From Nitrospirota bacterium (GTDB taxonomy: Bacteria > Nitrospirota > Thermodesulfovibrionia > UBA6902): a DNA stretch of 51,227 nt. A model generated the notes under the pieces. That model was not told the origin of the DNA. It ran no database searches and worked only from the letters and a program-made list of their open reading frames with translations. Shown here in pieces: positions 32,742 through 40,177 of this stretch. Position 1 is the stretch's first letter. Each line of letters opens with the position of its first letter. The position numbers and the translations under genes were made by a program. The DNA is taken from the NCBI GenBank assembly GCA_003354025.1, contig PIVU01000005.1, positions 1 to 51,227 of the forward strand, read 5' to 3'.

Positions 32742-34186
32742 TGACAGGTGAGGAAGAGAGAGAACTCCAACGACGTGTTGATATGGACATTGGTGCGAAT
32801 GTGACTGAGTTGATATTCGACATGGTTAAGAAATCCGAGTATTGTGACGAGATCATGGAAGTAATGTCACAAGAAAATTGGGAAATCCCCGCTAGCGCTG
32901 ATGGATGGAATGATCGTACTGACGAATGGAATGAGGATGACTTTGATTGTTCAGCCATGGAATATTGTTCAAATCATGACCTGGACCCGGATCAAGTCGA
33001 CGCCCTCGAACATTGGCTCGTTTCCCGGCATCTGTACGAGAAACTTGAAGCTGCCGGGGAAATGGTCATTGAGTGGAAAGGCTTGCTAATCTGGGGGCGA
33101 ACAAACTCCGGTCAAGCAATAATATTGGATACAGTGATCCAAAGGATATATGAGAAAGGATTAATCATGACAGATTTTTTCAACCACATAGGTGAAGAAG
33201 TGATTAATATACAGTCACAAGAAACTGGTATTATTGTTAATTCAGCTGATTGTGGATATGATATCTATGTGGAATATGAAAACGGTACTGAAGGGCATTA
33301 TTTTAGATACGGTACTTGTGGAAAAGGGGTAGAAAGGATCAAGTTAAAACAACCAACAACACTAACACCAATAATCATGACAGATTTTCGTAATCATATC
33401 GGAGAAGAGGTGATTAATGTATGCTTGCAAGAAACTGGTATTATTGTTAATCCATCTGATGGTCATTATTATGATATCCGTGTAGACTATGAAGACGGCA
33501 CCTGCGGTCATTACTTCAGAGACGGTACATGTGACAAGGGGGTAAAAAATATCAAGCTAAAACATCCAACACCAACAACATTAATTATGACAGATTTTCG
33601 TGATCATATAGGTAAAGAGGTGATCCGTTTTGAAGACAATAGAGTGGGAAGAATAAATCTTGGCAATACCAAATATGAAATCTCAGTACGTTGGCACGAT
33701 ACAGATGGTGAAACCGAGTATTTTTTTAACGGAACATACTCAAAAAATGACACAAAACCAAGGATCAAGTTAAAACAACCAACAACAACAACAACAAAGG
33801 AGACACCAATGATTAAAGCACTCAAATCTACATTCAATAGTAACATTAACAATTTTCGATCCACCACATTACCTCTAACAGGTGGTGATATTGCTCTAAG
33901 CAATGCCAAGAAAGCAATCAAAACAGCTCTTCCAGAGAAATACCATTATCTTATCGATCTCCCGGGTGCCGATCTTATCATTGCCAATGCAACAGTGCTC
34001 TTCATTAATAGTTTTTTCCCAGACCACACCAATGCCAAGAAACTAATCGATCCATTACTCTCAGCAAGTCAAGTTACATTGGTAAATACCTTTAATCCCA
34101 CAGAAATTCTTGCCACACTCCTCGGAGACGCGACAAATTCTAACGATTCCAACAATGAAGACAATGAAACTACCACTCCAAGCTAA
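32741..34186 (+). CDS. Modular early protein: acidic N-domain, three 70-residue repeats, helical C-domain
   Basis: The product has about 481 residues from ATG 32741. Residues 1-140 are acidic and Trp-rich (DGWNDRTDEWNEDDFD near 55). Three repeats start at residues 143, 213 and 283, each opening MTDFxxHIGxEVI and closing near IKLK; an SH3-like barrel is plausible. The helical C-domain (from residue 356, MIKALKSTFNSNINNF) ends acidic. Each repeat starts with an in-frame ATG, and AAAGGAG precedes the C-domain ATG, so shorter products are likely. The DNA linkers are A/C-rich like the untranslated leaders nearby. Family unknown. Confidence 0.65.
   Translation: MTGEEERELQRRVDMDIGANVTELIFDMVKKSEYCDEIMEVMSQENWEIPASADGWNDRTDEWNEDDFDCSAMEYCSNHDLDPDQVDALEHWLVSRHLYEKLEAAGEMVIEWKGLLIWGRTNSGQAIILDTVIQRIYEKGLIMTDFFNHIGEEVINIQSQETGIIVNSADCGYDIYVEYENGTEGHYFRYGTCGKGVERIKLKQPTTLTPIIMTDFRNHIGEEVINVCLQETGIIVNPSDGHYYDIRVDYEDGTCGHYFRDGTCDKGVKNIKLKHPTPTTLIMTDFRDHIGKEVIRFEDNRVGRINLGNTKYEISVRWHDTDGETEYFFNGTYSKNDTKPRIKLKQPTTTTTKETPMIKALKSTFNSNINNFRSTTLPLTGGDIALSNAKKAIKTALPEKYHYLIDLPGADLIIANATVLFINSFFPDHTNAKKLIDPLLSASQVTLVNTFNPTEILATLLGDATNSNDSNNEDNETTTPS
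33167..33796 (+). repeat. Three tandem protein-coding repeats of about 210 bases
   Basis: ATGACAGATTTT starts recur at 33167, 33377 and 33587, exactly 210 bases apart, and each unit ends with codons for IKLK followed by an A/C-rich linker. Copies 1 and 2 are closest; copy 3 has diverged in the middle. Duplication by slippage or recombination is the likely source. Confidence 0.85.
33806..34186 (+). CDS. Possible internal-start product of the modular gene (126 residues)
   Basis: In frame with the gene starting at 32741, this ATG has a better ribosome site (AAAGGAGA at 33793-33800) than the gene's own start. It would give a separate C-domain protein beginning MIKALKSTFNSNINNFRSTT, mostly helical with a Thr/Asn/Asp-rich acidic tail. 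The same A/C-rich linker precedes it as precedes true gene starts at 31348 and 31881. It can be read as an old separate gene now fused in frame. Whether it is expressed separately is not known. Confidence 0.5.
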   Translation, partial: PMIKALKSTFNSNINNFRSTTLPLTGGDIALSNAKKAIKTALPEKYHYLIDLPGADLIIANATVLFINSFFPDHTNAKKLIDPLLSASQVTLVNTFNPTEILATLLGDATNSNDSNNEDNETTTPS

Positions 34187-34717
34187 CCCTGATTACCAGC
34201 TGAATGCGAGTGAGTGTCGACTACATACAAATTAGCTCATTTTCAACTTCTTGCTTATCTTCTCGGAATTACTATCAATCCGAGAAGATAAGTCATCCTA
34301 CTACGGTCAACTTGCAATTGTTTTTTACATTCCCACTTTCCCATTCTTACCTAATAACTATCTCAAATCAATCAACATTCTTGTTTTAACTCACAGTGTA
34401 AAGATTGCACAATTACGATGCAATCCATGCATGTCGGTTTTGCGTGAGTTGTTGAGGTAGTTTAGTTCTTAAAAAAAAAAATATATATATAAATAAAACA
34501 AACAGACCCCTCTCACACCAATTGACACAAACTTCCTAACTCTTGATTAGACAGTGTATTCAGAATTTTTCGCACCTTTTCAAAACCTGATTTCGACGAC
34601 ATCGTGATTACCTTGTAAGATTGCATTTATATCTGTTCATAGCTCCAACTAATATCATCAATGATTATGCGTTGTTGGGAGATAATTGTGGAGATACTGA
34701 AAATTGTAAAAAAGTGC
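34187..34717. other. Gene-free region with two hairpins and an A/T tract
   Basis: No credible gene is seen in these 530 bases. It holds a perfect 14-base inverted repeat (34254-34267 with 34279-34292), a seven-base hairpin (34403-34409 with 34419-34425), and A11 followed by (TA)n and AAATAAAAC (about 34471-34500). A TTGACA at 34522-34527 followed after 17 bases by GATTAG may be a weak promoter. The mix of hairpins and an unwinding-type A/T tract makes it a second origin candidate or a small-RNA locus. Confidence 0.55.
34254..34292 (+). ncRNA. Long perfect hairpin (14-base stem, 11-base loop)
   Basis: CTTATCTTCTCGGA (34254-34267) pairs perfectly with TCCGAGAAGATAAG (34279-34292). No T-tract follows, so a standard terminator is unlikely. 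It could be the end of the upstream operon's transcript, a stability element or part of an RNA gene. It is the strongest simple hairpin found between genes. Confidence 0.6.
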
Positions 34718-34746
34718 TTGACATTACCAGGAATTACCAGTAATCT
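34718..34746 (+). promoter_or_regulatory. Sigma70 promoter with embedded operator O2
   Basis: TTGACA (34718-34723), 17-base spacer, TAATCT (34741-34746). The operator ACCAGGAATTACCAGT (34726-34741) fills the spacer and touches the -10 box, so a bound protein would block RNA polymerase. The same boxes, spacing and operator placement recur at 40113-40141. It drives the cluster of genes starting near 34829. Confidence 0.8.
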
Positions 34747-34800
34747 ATTCTTATCAATCTAACCATGAATACAAAAAAGGAGGAAATTCAAGTAACCCGC

Positions 34801-34822
34801 TATCAAGCAACATTACTTGATA
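34801..34822 (+). promoter_or_regulatory. Hairpin between ribosome site and start codon
   Basis: TATCAAG (34801-34807) pairs with CTTGATA (34816-34822) around an eight-base loop. The only strong ribosome site (AAAGGAGG, 34777-34784) lies upstream of the hairpin and the ATG (34829) lies after it. Folding would shorten the gap to about 22 bases, or the hairpin may hide the start. The DNA is also a palindrome and could be a protein site. Confidence 0.5.
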
Positions 34823-34828
34823 ACAATT

Positions 34829-35134
34829 ATGAATGATACGAAATCCCAACTAATCAAAAAGCTTATAATAGCGACCAAAGATAAAAAAATCACATGGGAA
34901 CAAACATTTGGCCAAACGTATAGATTAGAGCATAAAGATTATCTGATTTGGTTATTTACTATTGATCAAGGATCGAAAGCACGTAAATTGATGATAGAAA
35001 AATTTAGATCAGAAATTTGCATCTCCAAATCAGAGCACAAAATAAAAGAACTTCTCATATGGATTAAATTCCATGAAGGCCCGACAGAACAGGATTTGAT
35101 AACAACTTTAACCGAGAGTTTAGAAAAATTATAA
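34829..35134 (+). CDS. Unknown 101-residue protein under the O2 promoter
   Basis: First gene downstream of promoter O2. ATG at 34829 is preferred; an in-frame TTG at 34817 lies in the hairpin. The product is helical and basic (MNDTKSQLIKKLIIATKDKK; then WLFTIDQGSKARKLMIEKFR) with SKSEHKIKELLIWIKFHEG later. No Cys and no known motif. As the first gene of the regulated unit it could encode the regulator, but there is no clear DNA-binding signature. Confidence 0.65.
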   Translation: MNDTKSQLIKKLIIATKDKKITWEQTFGQTYRLEHKDYLIWLFTIDQGSKARKLMIEKFRSEICISKSEHKIKELLIWIKFHEGPTEQDLITTLTESLEKL

Positions 35135-35144
35135 TAGGAACAGT

Positions 35145-35327
35145 ATGATAATATCGAATAAATGCAAACACAAGGGCACAGAGCATGAATGTAGCAGAGA
35201 TTTACATGTGCCTTGTCCTACATGGGTAACTACAGACTTCGATCAATCAACATGCAGCTTATTTGAGTCAATAGAAACTCACCAAGGGTATGTTATTCTT
35301 GGAGATAACAAAAAGGAGAAGATATGA
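35145..35327 (+). CDS. Cysteine-rich 60-residue protein
   Basis: ATG at 35145 follows AATAGGAACAGT. Four or five cysteines (C7, C16, C24, C37 region) with histidines (HKGTEH) suggest one zinc-binding module. It ends in a Lys-rich tail and overlaps the next gene by four bases (ATGA). Function unknown. Confidence 0.65.
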   Translation: MIISNKCKHKGTEHECSRDLHVPCPTWVTTDFDQSTCSLFESIETHQGYVILGDNKKEKI

Positions 35328-35557
35328 AGATAGACATTCGAGATTATAAGGAAGAAATGATAACAAAAATCCAATTTGCAGACGGAAAAGGAAATTCATT
35401 ATATGGCACAAATATTGAACTGGATGAGGCATCAATCAACTGGACAATTGTAAATGATAGTGGAAATAATCTCTGTCATCTTGCAACGCGTGAAATACCT
35501 AATCTCATCCGTGCACTTGAGAAAGCTTTGGAACTTGAAGAAGAAAGAGGTATATAA
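35324..35557 (+). CDS. Unknown 77-residue acidic protein
   Basis: AAAAGGAGAAG before ATG at 35324. The product has a beta-like N-half (MKIDIRDYKEEMITKIQFAD; then INWTIVNDSGNNLCHLA) and a helical, acidic end (LIRALEKALELEEERGI). It resembles small phage DNA-mimic or binding proteins in charge pattern only. Confidence 0.6.
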   Translation: MKIDIRDYKEEMITKIQFADGKGNSLYGTNIELDEASINWTIVNDSGNNLCHLATREIPNLIRALEKALELEEERGI

Positions 35558-35560
35558 TTC

Positions 35561-35857
35561 ATGACAACTTTTAAAACTACATATTATACATACCCATATT
35601 CAATTATTGACCATTACCCTCTTCGTGCCAAAGCTGCCCTCACAATTACATCTCTCGGAGTTCAAACTCTCCTCAATCAGACTGAATTGACAACCACTGG
35701 AATGGCTAAGAATTCAATTTGCACCCCTTGCCATGCTCGACGTGAGCTTCGAGCGAATTCTCATCGGCTTTGTCCGATCGGACAGTTTAAAGTTTGCTTC
35801 AAAACAGTAAAAAGGGTCAAAATTGATCCAAAAGTAATCAAAAATCAACCAAAATAG
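35561..35857 (+). CDS. Unknown 98-residue basic protein with two Cys motifs
   Basis: GAAGAAAGAGG lies upstream of the ATG. The N-half is polar/aromatic (MTTFKTTYYTYPYSIIDHYP) and the C-half is basic with CTPCHARREL and CPIGQFKVC, a possible zinc knuckle, then a Lys/Arg tail. Nucleic-acid binding is plausible. Weak codon evidence makes this less certain than its neighbours. Confidence 0.55.
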   Translation: MTTFKTTYYTYPYSIIDHYPLRAKAALTITSLGVQTLLNQTELTTTGMAKNSICTPCHARRELRANSHRLCPIGQFKVCFKTVKRVKIDPKVIKNQPK

Positions 35858-35874
35858 ACAAAAAGGACACTCCA

Positions 35875-36513
35875 ATGACCAAACTCGACCATGATCGAAT
35901 TGAAATTGAACTCTTAGATAGTTTAAATGAAGAAAATTACCAAACAATTAGTTCACTTAATTCAAATCCATCTCTATGGCATGTAAAACATAGTAAAGTC
36001 GTAAAAGCTATCATTAAGCTCATAAAGAAAGGTTATATCAAAAAACAGACTTCATCGGAGAGATATTACCTAACTCCAAAGTTTCACATTTGGAATAACT
36101 CAACCGAAAATGAGACAAAACCAAAACCAACTCTCGAAATTACTCCATCACCAGAAACTCCAAAATCAGTACCAATGACCGGTATACAACTTAAATTACA
36201 GCCACTTGATGATGGTAACTATCAATTGATTGATTTCAAGATGTTGTCATGTACTCAACTTCCTGTTCAATACACAAGTCATGGATCGTATGTATATTCA
36301 GCTCACTGTGGGAATAATTTTTACATCCGATCTCCAAACTTATTTTCATGGTTCAAGAAAAATGACACTTTAACCCCAACTGTGGTTGCTCAATTAAAAC
36401 GAAATCTTAAAATTTGTGGCGAACGATTAACATCAATTAATGAAGAGATTAAGAAAGAAAAAAGGAAGAAAGCGAAACCAGCACAACCAAAATTAATAAT
36501 TGTGCGAATATAA
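35875..36513 (+). CDS. Possible winged-helix DNA-binding protein, 212 residues
   Basis: Residues about 7-62 fit a winged-helix fold: helix ELLDSLNEENYQTISSL, then a recognition-type helix HSKVVKAIIKLIKKGYIK, then wing SERYYLTPKF. A Thr/Pro/Lys linker follows (about 75-110), then a beta-rich domain and a basic tail (about 180-212, NEEIKKEKRKKAKPAQP). It is the most regulator-like protein in the operon started by O2 and a candidate binder of the ACCAGGAATT sites. Activity unproven. Confidence 0.6.
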   Translation: MTKLDHDRIEIELLDSLNEENYQTISSLNSNPSLWHVKHSKVVKAIIKLIKKGYIKKQTSSERYYLTPKFHIWNNSTENETKPKPTLEITPSPETPKSVPMTGIQLKLQPLDDGNYQLIDFKMLSCTQLPVQYTSHGSYVYSAHCGNNFYIRSPNLFSWFKKNDTLTPTVVAQLKRNLKICGERLTSINEEIKKEKRKKAKPAQPKLIIVRI

Positions 36514-36520
36514 GGAAAAT

Positions 36521-36910
36521 ATGAAAAATCTAACATCAAGAGAAGAGTATATGAAACATCACCAGCTTTGGTTATGGTGCGCCAAAAATCCGGAAAAGGA
36601 TAAATGTCAATGGCCTTATTGGATAGATTATCCTGAATATAGAAGAGTTGCATGTTTTGCTTGCGGTCGAGGGCAAAAACGATCTATATCCGAAAACGAT
36701 ACAATTCAATTTTGCGAATGTCCAATTAAGTGGAAAAAAACAAAAATTGCAGCAAGCATGATACATGTAAATAATATCTCCACTTTACCGTGTGAGCAAA
36801 GAGGTACATTATATTGGAAATATAAATTGTATAAAAAAATTAAGGATTACAGAAAAGTATCCGACATTGCCTATAAAATATCTACTCTTACATGGGATAT
36901 TAACAAATGA
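36521..36910 (+). CDS. CFACG/CPIxW family protein, copy C
   Basis: ATG at 36521 has AAGGAAA upstream. The 129-residue product carries the family motifs: HHQLWLWCAKNPEKDKCQWPYW (first 20: HHQLWLWCAKNPEKDKCQWP), CFACG near 50, CECPIKW near 70 and a C-terminal YKISTLTWD. It is most similar in layout to copy D at 37106, with one 63-residue gene between them. The family occurs four times in this genome. Confidence 0.85.
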   Translation: MKNLTSREEYMKHHQLWLWCAKNPEKDKCQWPYWIDYPEYRRVACFACGRGQKRSISENDTIQFCECPIKWKKTKIAASMIHVNNISTLPCEQRGTLYWKYKLYKKIKDYRKVSDIAYKISTLTWDINK

Positions 36911-37098
36911 GCATGACAATATATGAAATTTGGGCGCTTCCCAAACCAGACGTAACCAACTACATTCACGATAACATCAAACTCGGATCATTCACATCAC
37001 TTGAAGATGCAAATGCGGCCCTTCAGCAAATGACGAAATCACATCCTCACCATATCATTGAACTTGTGTATGTTGAAGAATGGAACAGAAAGGAGTAG
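36907..37098 (+). CDS. Unknown 63-residue protein
   Basis: ATGA overlap with copy C. The product has MSMTIYEIWALPKPDVTNYI and then a helix-strand pattern (SFTSLEDANAALQQMTKSHP; HHIIELVYVEEW). The strand-helix-strand plan resembles a small alpha/beta plait often found in phage genes beside the Cys-rich family. No function known. Confidence 0.65.
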   Translation: MSMTIYEIWALPKPDVTNYIHDNIKLGSFTSLEDANAALQQMTKSHPHHIIELVYVEEWNRKE

Positions 37099-37105
37099 AT
37101 AGAAA

Positions 37106-37497
<392 letters not shown>

Positions 37498-37501
<4 letters not shown>

Positions 37502-37980
37502 TAAAATTCAATAAAATACAAACTCAAAGTGGTAATCTCTTCAGCGCACCATTTACCCGTTTCGGCCCACCTCGCACCGTCAACTCTTGCGCTTGGACAC
37601 ACTATACCAACACCAGACAAAAGCTATTAGAGAAGGTGAAAATCACCTACAATGGTCGAAGTTGGTCATTAGAAGAAGTGGCAAAAGAATCAGGACAACA
37701 CATTATTTTGACATATAAAAAATATTTCGCGAAAGTTCCGACAAATCAACTATTCATCCGCCCAATTACATATATTCCTGTTTCGGAATTTCGAAGCATT
37801 CGATATAAAAAACAGCCAATGATATACTGGATTTTCCTACTCGATCTTGATGAAGAAATCATTAAGGCAAGATATCAAAATGGTTGGAGGCCACCAACAT
37901 TATTTCACTTCACTAATGCAGATCAAAGAGTAATTATAAATGATATAATAGACAATTCTATTGTTAAAACAATTTTCTAA
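37498..37980 (+). CDS. Unknown 160-residue protein
   Basis: ATGA overlap with copy D. The product begins MIKFNKIQTQSGNLFSAPFT, is basic, and has several aromatic strands (QLFIRPITYIPVSEFRSIRY; PMIYWIFLLDLDEEIIKARY). No Cys motif or membrane segment. The C-terminal part has alternating strands and helices. Family not recognised. Confidence 0.65.
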
Positions 37981-37995
37981 ACAAAAGGAATCAAT

Positions 37996-38277
37996 ATGAT
38001 AGATATCACAAATATTAACAAGGCAAAATTATTAGCAGGACTTTATAATAATTCACGCCCTCAAGGAATGGGATTTTTACATGCAAATACAAATGAATTA
38101 ACAATAGTTGAAGCGGAAGAGTGTTTAAAATTTACAAACCATTTTGATTATATTAACGGGAGAGTTATGAAAATTGATCTTTCTACAAATGAACTTGATC
38201 CTGCACTTTATGACCGTGATATTGGTCAAGGAGCAGCTCAAAGAGTTGTTGATCAACTGCGAAAGGAATCAATATGA
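37996..38277 (+). CDS. Unknown 93-residue protein
   Basis: AAAAGGAATCAAT precedes the ATG. The product is polar with MIDITNINKAKLLAGLYNNS, then GFLHANTNELTIVEAEECL, and an acidic-to-basic end (DIGQGAAQRVVDQLRKESI). It overlaps the next gene by four bases. It may be a small alpha/beta protein; function unknown. Confidence 0.65.
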   Translation: MIDITNINKAKLLAGLYNNSRPQGMGFLHANTNELTIVEAEECLKFTNHFDYINGRVMKIDLSTNELDPALYDRDIGQGAAQRVVDQLRKESI

Positions 38278-38492
38278 ATAGACCAACTCCCCCAATATTC
38301 ACTCCACATCCGAGTGATAAGGATCAAGTAGCAATTAATCTTAGCTTGGTCGGAGTTATAACAAAATCAACTATAATAGGTATTTATGATATTCATTTTT
38401 TTGCAATATTCGAAGATGTTAATGATCCTTGGAAATGGACATTCAAAACTGAAATCGAACGTGATAACGCGTACAATGATTTAATAACATAA
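38274..38492 (+). CDS. Unknown 72-residue protein
   Basis: ATGA overlap start. The product begins MNRPTPPIFTPHPSDKDQVA and has a beta-rich middle (INLSLVGVITKSTIIGIYDI) and Trp-containing end (DPWKWTFKTEIERDNAYND). It fits a small OB- or SH3-like domain. No family. Confidence 0.6.
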   Translation: MNRPTPPIFTPHPSDKDQVAINLSLVGVITKSTIIGIYDIHFFAIFEDVNDPWKWTFKTEIERDNAYNDLIT

Positions 38493-38504
38493 AGGAGTAT
38501 AACC

Positions 38505-38771
38505 ATGGGAATAACAGAAGTAAAGGACTTTCTATCTATCATCGATGAAGCAAGAGAGTCCCTTCAACCAATTATAGAAGGCTCAGACGAACAAGTAGCA
38601 AAGGCAGCACAAACGATTTCTTCCTCAATGGTTACTTTCATAAATGCTTTTGCCAATATTGAAAGTGAGAGTGTCCGGGAACAATTGATCAAAACCATTG
38701 ATGCACTGGCAGAATTACAAGAAGTGTGTGAGGCCACTTCACTACAACCAATCTCAACCACATTGCAGTAA
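38505..38771 (+). CDS. Unknown 88-residue helical protein
   Basis: AAAGGAGTATAACC lies before the ATG. Amphipathic helices run through the whole product (MGITEVKDFLSIIDEARESL; EQVAKAAQTISSSMVTFINA), with many Ser and Glu. It looks like a helical bundle or coiled-coil dimer. No function recognised. Confidence 0.65.
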   Translation: MGITEVKDFLSIIDEARESLQPIIEGSDEQVAKAAQTISSSMVTFINAFANIESESVREQLIKTIDALAELQEVCEATSLQPISTTLQ

Positions 38772-38782
38772 AGGAACTAACT

Positions 38783-38935
38783 ATGTATTTTAATCTAATC
38801 ACAATATCAATTTTGAGTGTGTTAATAATTGGAGCTCATATAAGAATATCGTGGACAAATGAAAGCATTCGTGAGCTTGTCAAAAATCAGTCAAAGTTAC
38901 TTAAGCTTATATCACTTCTTGCAGATAGGAACTAA
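38783..38935 (+). CDS. 50-residue membrane-anchored protein
   Basis: ATG at 38783 follows AAAGGAACTAACT; the next gene has the same upstream sequence. Residues about 2-20 form one hydrophobic helix (FNLITISILSVLIIGAHI), followed by a positively charged helix (ESIRELVKNQSKLLKLISLL). Small single-pass proteins with a cytoplasmic helix occur often in phage early regions. Confidence 0.7.
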   Translation: MYFNLITISILSVLIIGAHIRISWTNESIRELVKNQSKLLKLISLLADRN

Positions 38936-38937
38936 CT

Positions 38938-39462
38938 ATGCCCATCAATGACCAAATAACAATATCTTTCCGCATAGACCCCCATACTCTCGCTCACTGC
39001 TTAACTCTCCTCGAATCACGCAATCTCCCTCCCCAATCACTTAGCGCAATCATCAAACACTCACTTGTCATTATGCTCAATGACAATATGTCTGATTGGG
39101 TTACTCGAATTCCTGACATTACTGCGCTGGCAAAATTCACGAAACAAATCCGAGCTAAACAGCATGGAAATGAACTACAAAATCTGGCTCAATCAGATCG
39201 AAAACACATCTACAATCTAACTGAAGCATTACAACACATTGATACTTCGCAATGGCTCGAACTAACATCAATCCATCAAAAACTCATCAGCCACCAAACC
39301 ACTCTGCTTGAGTTGCTTAACTCACCCTCATCACTTACTGCAAAGCTGACAGCAACATTGATTTTACACTCGAATCTTAAGATATCAGCGCATCTTAAAG
39401 GTAAAGTCAATGTAATTTTGGCATCAATGGAAATGAAAGGAGGTGATGCGGTGGAAGAATAG
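38938..39462 (+). CDS. Possible ribbon-helix-helix regulator, 174 residues
   Basis: The N-terminus fits a ribbon-helix-helix unit: strand QITISFRID (6-14), helix PHTLAHCLTLLESR, turn NLPPQ, helix SLSAIIKHSLVIML. The rest is helical (about 60-170). RHH proteins bind palindromic operators as dimers, so it is a second candidate for the ACCAGGAATT sites. A strong terminator lies 43 bases after its stop. Confidence 0.55.
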   Translation: MPINDQITISFRIDPHTLAHCLTLLESRNLPPQSLSAIIKHSLVIMLNDNMSDWVTRIPDITALAKFTKQIRAKQHGNELQNLAQSDRKHIYNLTEALQHIDTSQWLELTSIHQKLISHQTTLLELLNSPSSLTAKLTATLILHSNLKISAHLKGKVNVILASMEMKGGDAVEE

Positions 39463-39504
39463 AAATGAGTTTAAATAATAAGATTTAATTTATCGTATGT
39501 CATC

Positions 39505-39540
39505 GAGAGAAGGGTTTTATAGTCCCTTCTCTCACTTTTA
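39505..39540 (+). terminator. Intrinsic terminator
   Basis: GAGAGAAGGG (39505-39514) pairs perfectly with CCCTTCTCTC (39524-39533) around a nine-base loop, then ACTTTTATT. It follows the 174-residue gene and closes the operon that starts at promoter O2. It is the best terminator candidate in the plus-strand block. Confidence 0.8.
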
Positions 39541-39563
39541 TTAAGTAATAATAGGAATAAACT

Positions 39564-39851
39564 ATGCCGGTAGAAATAGAAGAAATTAAAAAAACATACA
39601 AATGTTCATATTGTGATTTTGTTAATCCCAAAATAGATGTAGTAAATACACATGAAGCAACTAATTGTGATTATCGAGCATCACCGAGAATACAAAACAT
39701 ACTAAACGATATAAATTTGATTCAGATTCAAGACAAAATATTCAATTTCGTTTGTTACCAAAACGTATGTGATGAAGAATGTCCTTTTTTGCACAAAAGT
39801 AGTCAAAAATGCATCCATCAATATTTCACCTTATCAATAATTAAGGAATAA
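39564..39851 (+). CDS. Cys/His-rich protein with zinc-finger-like motif
   Basis: AATAGGAATAAACT precedes ATG at 39564. The 95-residue product starts MPVEIEEIKKTYKCSYCDFV. A C2H2-like unit (CSYCDF ... THEATNC) occupies residues 14-36; a second Cys group (CYQNVCDEECPFLH, then CIH) sits near 70-87. Both suggest zinc binding. The start and upstream sequence resemble those of the next gene. Confidence 0.7.
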   Translation: MPVEIEEIKKTYKCSYCDFVNPKIDVVNTHEATNCDYRASPRIQNILNDINLIQIQDKIFNFVCYQNVCDEECPFLHKSSQKCIHQYFTLSIIKE

Positions 39852-39854
39852 CCT

Positions 39855-40013
39855 ATGCCAGTAGAAATCTACAAAATGAAACTCCCCTATCAACTACAAC
39901 AAACAGCAAATTTCAACTTCATTACCTTTGCCACTATCTGGATGGAGTCTTGCCTTGTCTGGCAACAGATAATGTTCGGAAATAGTGAGAAAGGAGATAG
40001 CGATGAGTTATAA
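39855..40013 (+). CDS. Unknown 52-residue protein
   Basis: Starts MPVEIYKMKLPYQLQQTANF, matching the MPVEI start of the preceding gene, with TTAAGGAATAACCT upstream. The middle is aromatic and hydrophobic (FITFATIWMESCLVW) and may form one membrane-facing helix. The stop overlaps the next small gene. Confidence 0.55.
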   Translation: MPVEIYKMKLPYQLQQTANFNFITFATIWMESCLVWQQIMFGNSEKGDSDEL

Positions 40014-40116
40014 AACAATAAATGTTATAAACAAATTAAATGAACTCACACAAGAGCAGGGAGAGCATGAAAAGTATTTAGACAATATTTTAAAAAATTT
40101 GAATAATATTGCTTGA
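40003..40116 (+). CDS. 37-residue helical peptide
   Basis: AAAGGAGATAGCG precedes ATG at 40003. The product MSYKTINVINKLNELTQEQG continues as a charged helix (EKYLDNILKNLNNIA). Its stop codon lies inside the -35 box of the following promoter, which packs a gene end into regulatory DNA. Small size keeps certainty moderate. Confidence 0.55.
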   Translation: MSYKTINVINKLNELTQEQGEHEKYLDNILKNLNNIA

Positions 40117-40141
40117 CAATACCAGGAATTCCTGGTAATCT
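40113..40141 (+). promoter_or_regulatory. Sigma70 promoter with embedded operator O3
   Basis: TTGACA (40113-40118), 17-base spacer, TAATCT (40136-40141). ACCAGGAATTCCTGGT (40121-40136) is a perfect 16-base palindrome inside the spacer. Boxes, spacing and operator placement match the 34.7-kb promoter base for base; there the right half-site is ACCAGT instead of CCTGGT. It drives the genes from 40178, the tRNAs and the structured RNAs. Confidence 0.85.
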
Positions 40142-40177
40142 CTTACCATAACCAATTAAAAAAGGAAAGCTCAAATA

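Noticed and set aside
34522-34550. TTGACA-17-GATTAG as a promoter
   Set aside because: The -10 box matches only about half the consensus; mentioned but not called.
39855-40013. Holin call for the 52-residue aromatic protein
   Set aside because: Its hydrophobic part is short and broken by polar residues; no lysis context.
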